From positions 16,043 to 80,042 of the forward strand of contig CAZKEM010000094.1 of NCBI GenBank assembly GCA_964551835.1: 64,000 nucleotides of DNA, given 5' to 3'. The translations under genes and the position numbers were made by a program. Positions 61,758-64,000 of this stretch are shown piece after piece. The stretch's first letter is position 1. The number at the start of each line of letters is the position of its first letter. This stretch comes from JAHDCC01 sp964551835. GTDB taxonomy: Bacteria > Actinomycetota > Acidimicrobiia > Acidimicrobiales > SZUA-35. Below the pieces are notes generated by a model. It was not told where the DNA came from. It saw nothing but the letters and a program-made list of their open reading frames with translations, and ran no database searches.

Positions 61758-63485
61758 ATGTCAGACAATAATCGATCCAAGATCCACGTCGAGGGCAGCC
61801 GTCCCGACATTCAAGTTCCGATGACAGAGATCCGGCTCAGCGATTCGGAAACCGCCGACGGTCCGGTGCCGAACGACCCGATCCGTATTTACGACGCCTC
61901 GGGTCCAGGTAGTGTTCCGACTGTCGGGCTTGACGGTTTGAGAAGTGGCTGGATTGCTGAACGCGGTGATGTTGAAAGCTACACGGGGCGAACGCGCGAA
62001 CTTCGAGATGACGGCCGCCGAGCGGCGAATGAAGGTGCGGCCTCTATCCCGTTCGAAGGTAACGTTCGGAACCCGTTGAAAGCCAAAGACGACAGCAACG
62101 TGTCGCAGATGCATTACGCCCGGAACGGTGTCATTACACCGGAGATGGAATTTGTCGCCATCCGAGAAAACACGACACCCGAGTTTGTTCGAGACGAAGT
62201 CGCCCGTGGGCGAGCCGTCATCCCGCTGAACATTAACCACCCCGAGTCCGAGCCGATGATTATCGGTACGAACTTTCTGACCAAAATAAACGCCAATATC
62301 GGCAACTCGGCGGTCACCTCTTCTATCGAGGAAGAGGTCGACAAACTGACGTGGGCGACCAAGTGGGGGGCCGACACCGTGATGGACCTTTCCACCGGGG
62401 CTGACATCCATACGACGAGAGAGTGGATAGTTCGAAACTCGCCGGTACCCATCGGTACTGTGCCGATTTATCAGGCGTTGGAGAAATGCGACGGAGACCC
62501 GGCGAAACTCACCTGGGAACTGTTCCGCGACACCATTATCGAACAGGCCGAACAAGGCGTTGACTATATGACGATCCATGCTGGCGTCTTGTTGCGGTAT
62601 GTTCCGATGACGGCTACTCGGGTGACAGGGATAGTGAGCCGTGGTGGGGCGATAATGGCCGCCTGGTGTTTGGCCTATCACCAAGAGAACTTTCTTTACA
62701 CCAACTTTCGTGAACTGTGCGAAATTTTTGCTAAATACGACATCACGTTTTCGCTTGGCGATGGGTTGCGTCCCGGTTCGATAGCCGACGCTAACGACGA
62801 AGCTCAACTTGGGGAACTTAGAACCTTGGGTGAGTTGACGTCGATCGCTTGGGAGTACGACGTGCAGGTGATGATCGAAGGTCCAGGTCACGTCCCGCTT
62901 GACAAGATCAAAGAAAATATGACGCTCGAAAAAGATTTGTGTCACGAGGCGCCGTTCTATACGCTCGGTCCGTTGACCACCGATATCGCTCCCGGATACG
63001 ACCATATTACGTCTGCGATTGGCGCGGCGAACATCGGCTGGTATGGCACGGCGATGCTCTGTTATGTGACGCCCAAAGAACATCTTGGTTTGCCAAATAA
63101 GGACGACGTTAAACAAGGCGTGATCGCCTACAAAATAGCGGCTCACGCGGCTGATGTGGCCAAGGGTCATCCCGGTGTTCAAGATTGGGACAACGCGTTG
63201 TCGAAGGCGCGGTTTGAGTTTCGTTGGGAAGATCAGTTCAATTTGGCGCTCGACCCTGACACGGCCCGTTCTTATCACGATGAGACGTTGCCTGCCGAGC
63301 CGGCAAAGACCGCTCATTTCTGTTCGATGTGTGGGCCGAAGTTCTGCTCGATGAAGATCAGCCAGGATGTTCGAGACTATGCCGAAGTGAATGGTTACAG
63401 CACGACGCAGGCGGTTGAGATCGGGATGAAAGAAAAGTCGGTTGAGTTCGCGGCCAAAGGCGGCGAGGTTTACGGGTCGCACTAG
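61758..63485 (+). CDS. thiC: Phosphomethylpyrimidine synthase ThiC
   Basis: Radical-SAM enzyme that turns 5-aminoimidazole ribotide into HMP phosphate for thiamine. 575 residues. YDASGPGS, MHYARNGVITPEMEFVAIRE, NIGNSAVTSSIEEEVDKLTW, GADTVMDLSTGADIHTTREW, SRGGAIMAAWCLAYHQEN, FSLGDGLRPGSIADANDEAQ and IEGPGHVPLDKI are its landmarks. The cluster motif CSMCGPKFCS near 540 has the CxxCx4C spacing. The gene is under the TPP riboswitch. The large opposite-strand open frame over it is a codon-bias shadow. Confidence 0.98.
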   Translation: MSDNNRSKIHVEGSRPDIQVPMTEIRLSDSETADGPVPNDPIRIYDASGPGSVPTVGLDGLRSGWIAERGDVESYTGRTRELRDDGRRAANEGAASIPFEGNVRNPLKAKDDSNVSQMHYARNGVITPEMEFVAIRENTTPEFVRDEVARGRAVIPLNINHPESEPMIIGTNFLTKINANIGNSAVTSSIEEEVDKLTWATKWGADTVMDLSTGADIHTTREWIVRNSPVPIGTVPIYQALEKCDGDPAKLTWELFRDTIIEQAEQGVDYMTIHAGVLLRYVPMTATRVTGIVSRGGAIMAAWCLAYHQENFLYTNFRELCEIFAKYDITFSLGDGLRPGSIADANDEAQLGELRTLGELTSIAWEYDVQVMIEGPGHVPLDKIKENMTLEKDLCHEAPFYTLGPLTTDIAPGYDHITSAIGAANIGWYGTAMLCYVTPKEHLGLPNKDDVKQGVIAYKIAAHAADVAKGHPGVQDWDNALSKARFEFRWEDQFNLALDPDTARSYHDETLPAEPAKTAHFCSMCGPKFCSMKISQDVRDYAEVNGYSTTQAVEIGMKEKSVEFAAKGGEVYGSH

Positions 63486-63539
63486 ACGTTCGCTCTGATG
63501 TTGTATTAACGGCTTGGAAGTGTCGTTAGGTTCGCTAAC

Positions 63540-63567
63540 TGGACATAGTTGGACAATGTGCTATGTT
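63540..63567 (+). promoter_or_regulatory. Possible promoter before the last gene
   Basis: TGGACA (63540-63545) and TATGTT (63562-63567) are 16 bases apart. Downstream, GCTTGGT and ACCAAGC (63585-63601) form a 7-bp hairpin with a TCG loop in what would be a long leader before the ATG at 63738. Confidence 0.3.
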
Positions 63568-63737
63568 AGGGACAAGCGGCGGGGGCTTGGTTCGACCAAG
63601 CGTGACGGTTAAAAATATTGGTGAGACGACTCGCGGGTTGTCGTTCTACTTAACTTATAGTGGCTCGTCGGGGAGAACCTTGATGAGGAGTCTTTGCGTT
63701 CTTTGAATGCAAGACATTTGCGTAGAGAAAGAGTGCT

Positions 63738-64000
63738 ATGTATTTGCCCAATGTGTTGAGACTGGTTTCGTTTCTGGTTGTGTTGGTGTTTGTGGCTGCG
63801 TCGTGTTCTGATGCTGAAGAGGCTGATGGCACGGGGGCTGGTCCTGATCGTTCGGGGACGACGGTTGTTGAGGAGGCGGTTACTACGACGACGGCCGATG
63901 TGTTGCCTGAGTTTGCTGATGCTACTCGCCCGAGTTTTAGTTTGCCGGAACATTCCGAGTACAGCGACCCCGTTCAGGCGATTGAACAGACGTATCTTAA
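63738..64000 (+). CDS. Lipoprotein, N-terminal part (cut by window end)
   Basis: The open frame runs from ATG 63738 to the window edge. The signal peptide RLVSFLVVLVFVAASC ends in a lipobox Cys at residue 24, then an acidic Gly/Thr-rich linker (EEAVTTTTADVLPEF). The visible 87 residues show no domain. The linker style matches the other lipoproteins of this genome. Confidence 0.7.
   Translation, partial: MYLPNVLRLVSFLVVLVFVAASCSDAEEADGTGAGPDRSGTTVVEEAVTTTTADVLPEFADATRPSFSLPEHSEYSDPVQAIEQTYL

Noticed and set aside
61761..63482. 573-codon open frame opposite thiC
   Set aside because: Exact mirror of thiC codons; Arg/His-rich shadow with no domain, while thiC itself is unmistakable.

Overview
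The window looks like a stretch of chromosome from a medium-GC actinobacterium, most probably an uncultured marine-type Acidimicrobiia. The signs are GTG/TTG starts, an actinobacterial housekeeping block (rplM-rpsI-glmM-glmS-acpS, alr, tsaE-tsaB), lipoproteins with Thr-rich linkers, an unusually large GlmS, and a HemD/winged-helix regulator beside nirBD. This placement is inferred from content; no tRNA, rRNA, CRISPR array or insertion sequence was seen.

Region 1 (1-23.4 kb) is a surface-polysaccharide island. A minus-strand run from 12903 to 3540 carries a GT2, a NeuB-type nonulosonate synthase, a Gfo/Idh/MocA oxidoreductase, an SDR, an SpsF-type cytidylyltransferase, a capsule-synthesis-like protein, two hexapeptide acyltransferases, a GT4 and a polysaccharide pyruvyl transferase. 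Almost every junction in it overlaps, and one gene appears to start at a CTG inside a CTGA overlap. Further genes (CysE-like acyltransferase, GT4s) lie downstream, with a decayed gene between. Upstream are a heparinase II/III-like protein, a VapC-type toxin-antitoxin pair, a frameshifted heparinase/GT fusion scar, an intact GT4, and PglE-, PglC- and PglD-like genes for a di-N-acetylbacillosamine-type initiating sugar. A frameshifted serine-hydrolase (S12) remnant, a CAP-domain lipoprotein, an SRAP/HMCES protein and another GT close the region.

Region 2 (23.6-46.1 kb) is housekeeping with insertions. rplM-rpsI-glmM-glmS-acpS make ribosomal proteins, UDP-GlcNAc precursor and the ACP modifier. 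A small membrane protein, a repeat lipoprotein, an unknown protein and an ABC-F ATPase follow, then alr. An FtsX-type ABC exporter and a three-gene operon (94-aa protein, 964-aa multidomain protein, propeller lipoprotein) separate alr from tsaE-tsaB. That three-gene operon is the best candidate here for an undescribed system.

Region 3 (46.2-51 kb) holds a DUF3179 lipoprotein and a convergent DUF1800/DUF1501 pair, the DUF1501 member carrying C-terminal DUF4214 repeats.

Region 4 (51.1-60.8 kb) starts with an aminotransferase and continues as a nitrate/nitrite assimilation operon: nirB, nirD, a HemD-like/winged-helix regulator, a fused DmsB-DmsC-like electron-transfer subunit and a molybdopterin nitrate reductase. 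The arrangement suggests quinol-linked assimilatory nitrate reduction.

Region 5 (60.9-64 kb) holds a single-pass membrane protein, a TPP riboswitch with a hairpin that masks the thiC ribosome-binding site, thiC, and the start of a lipoprotein gene cut by the window end.
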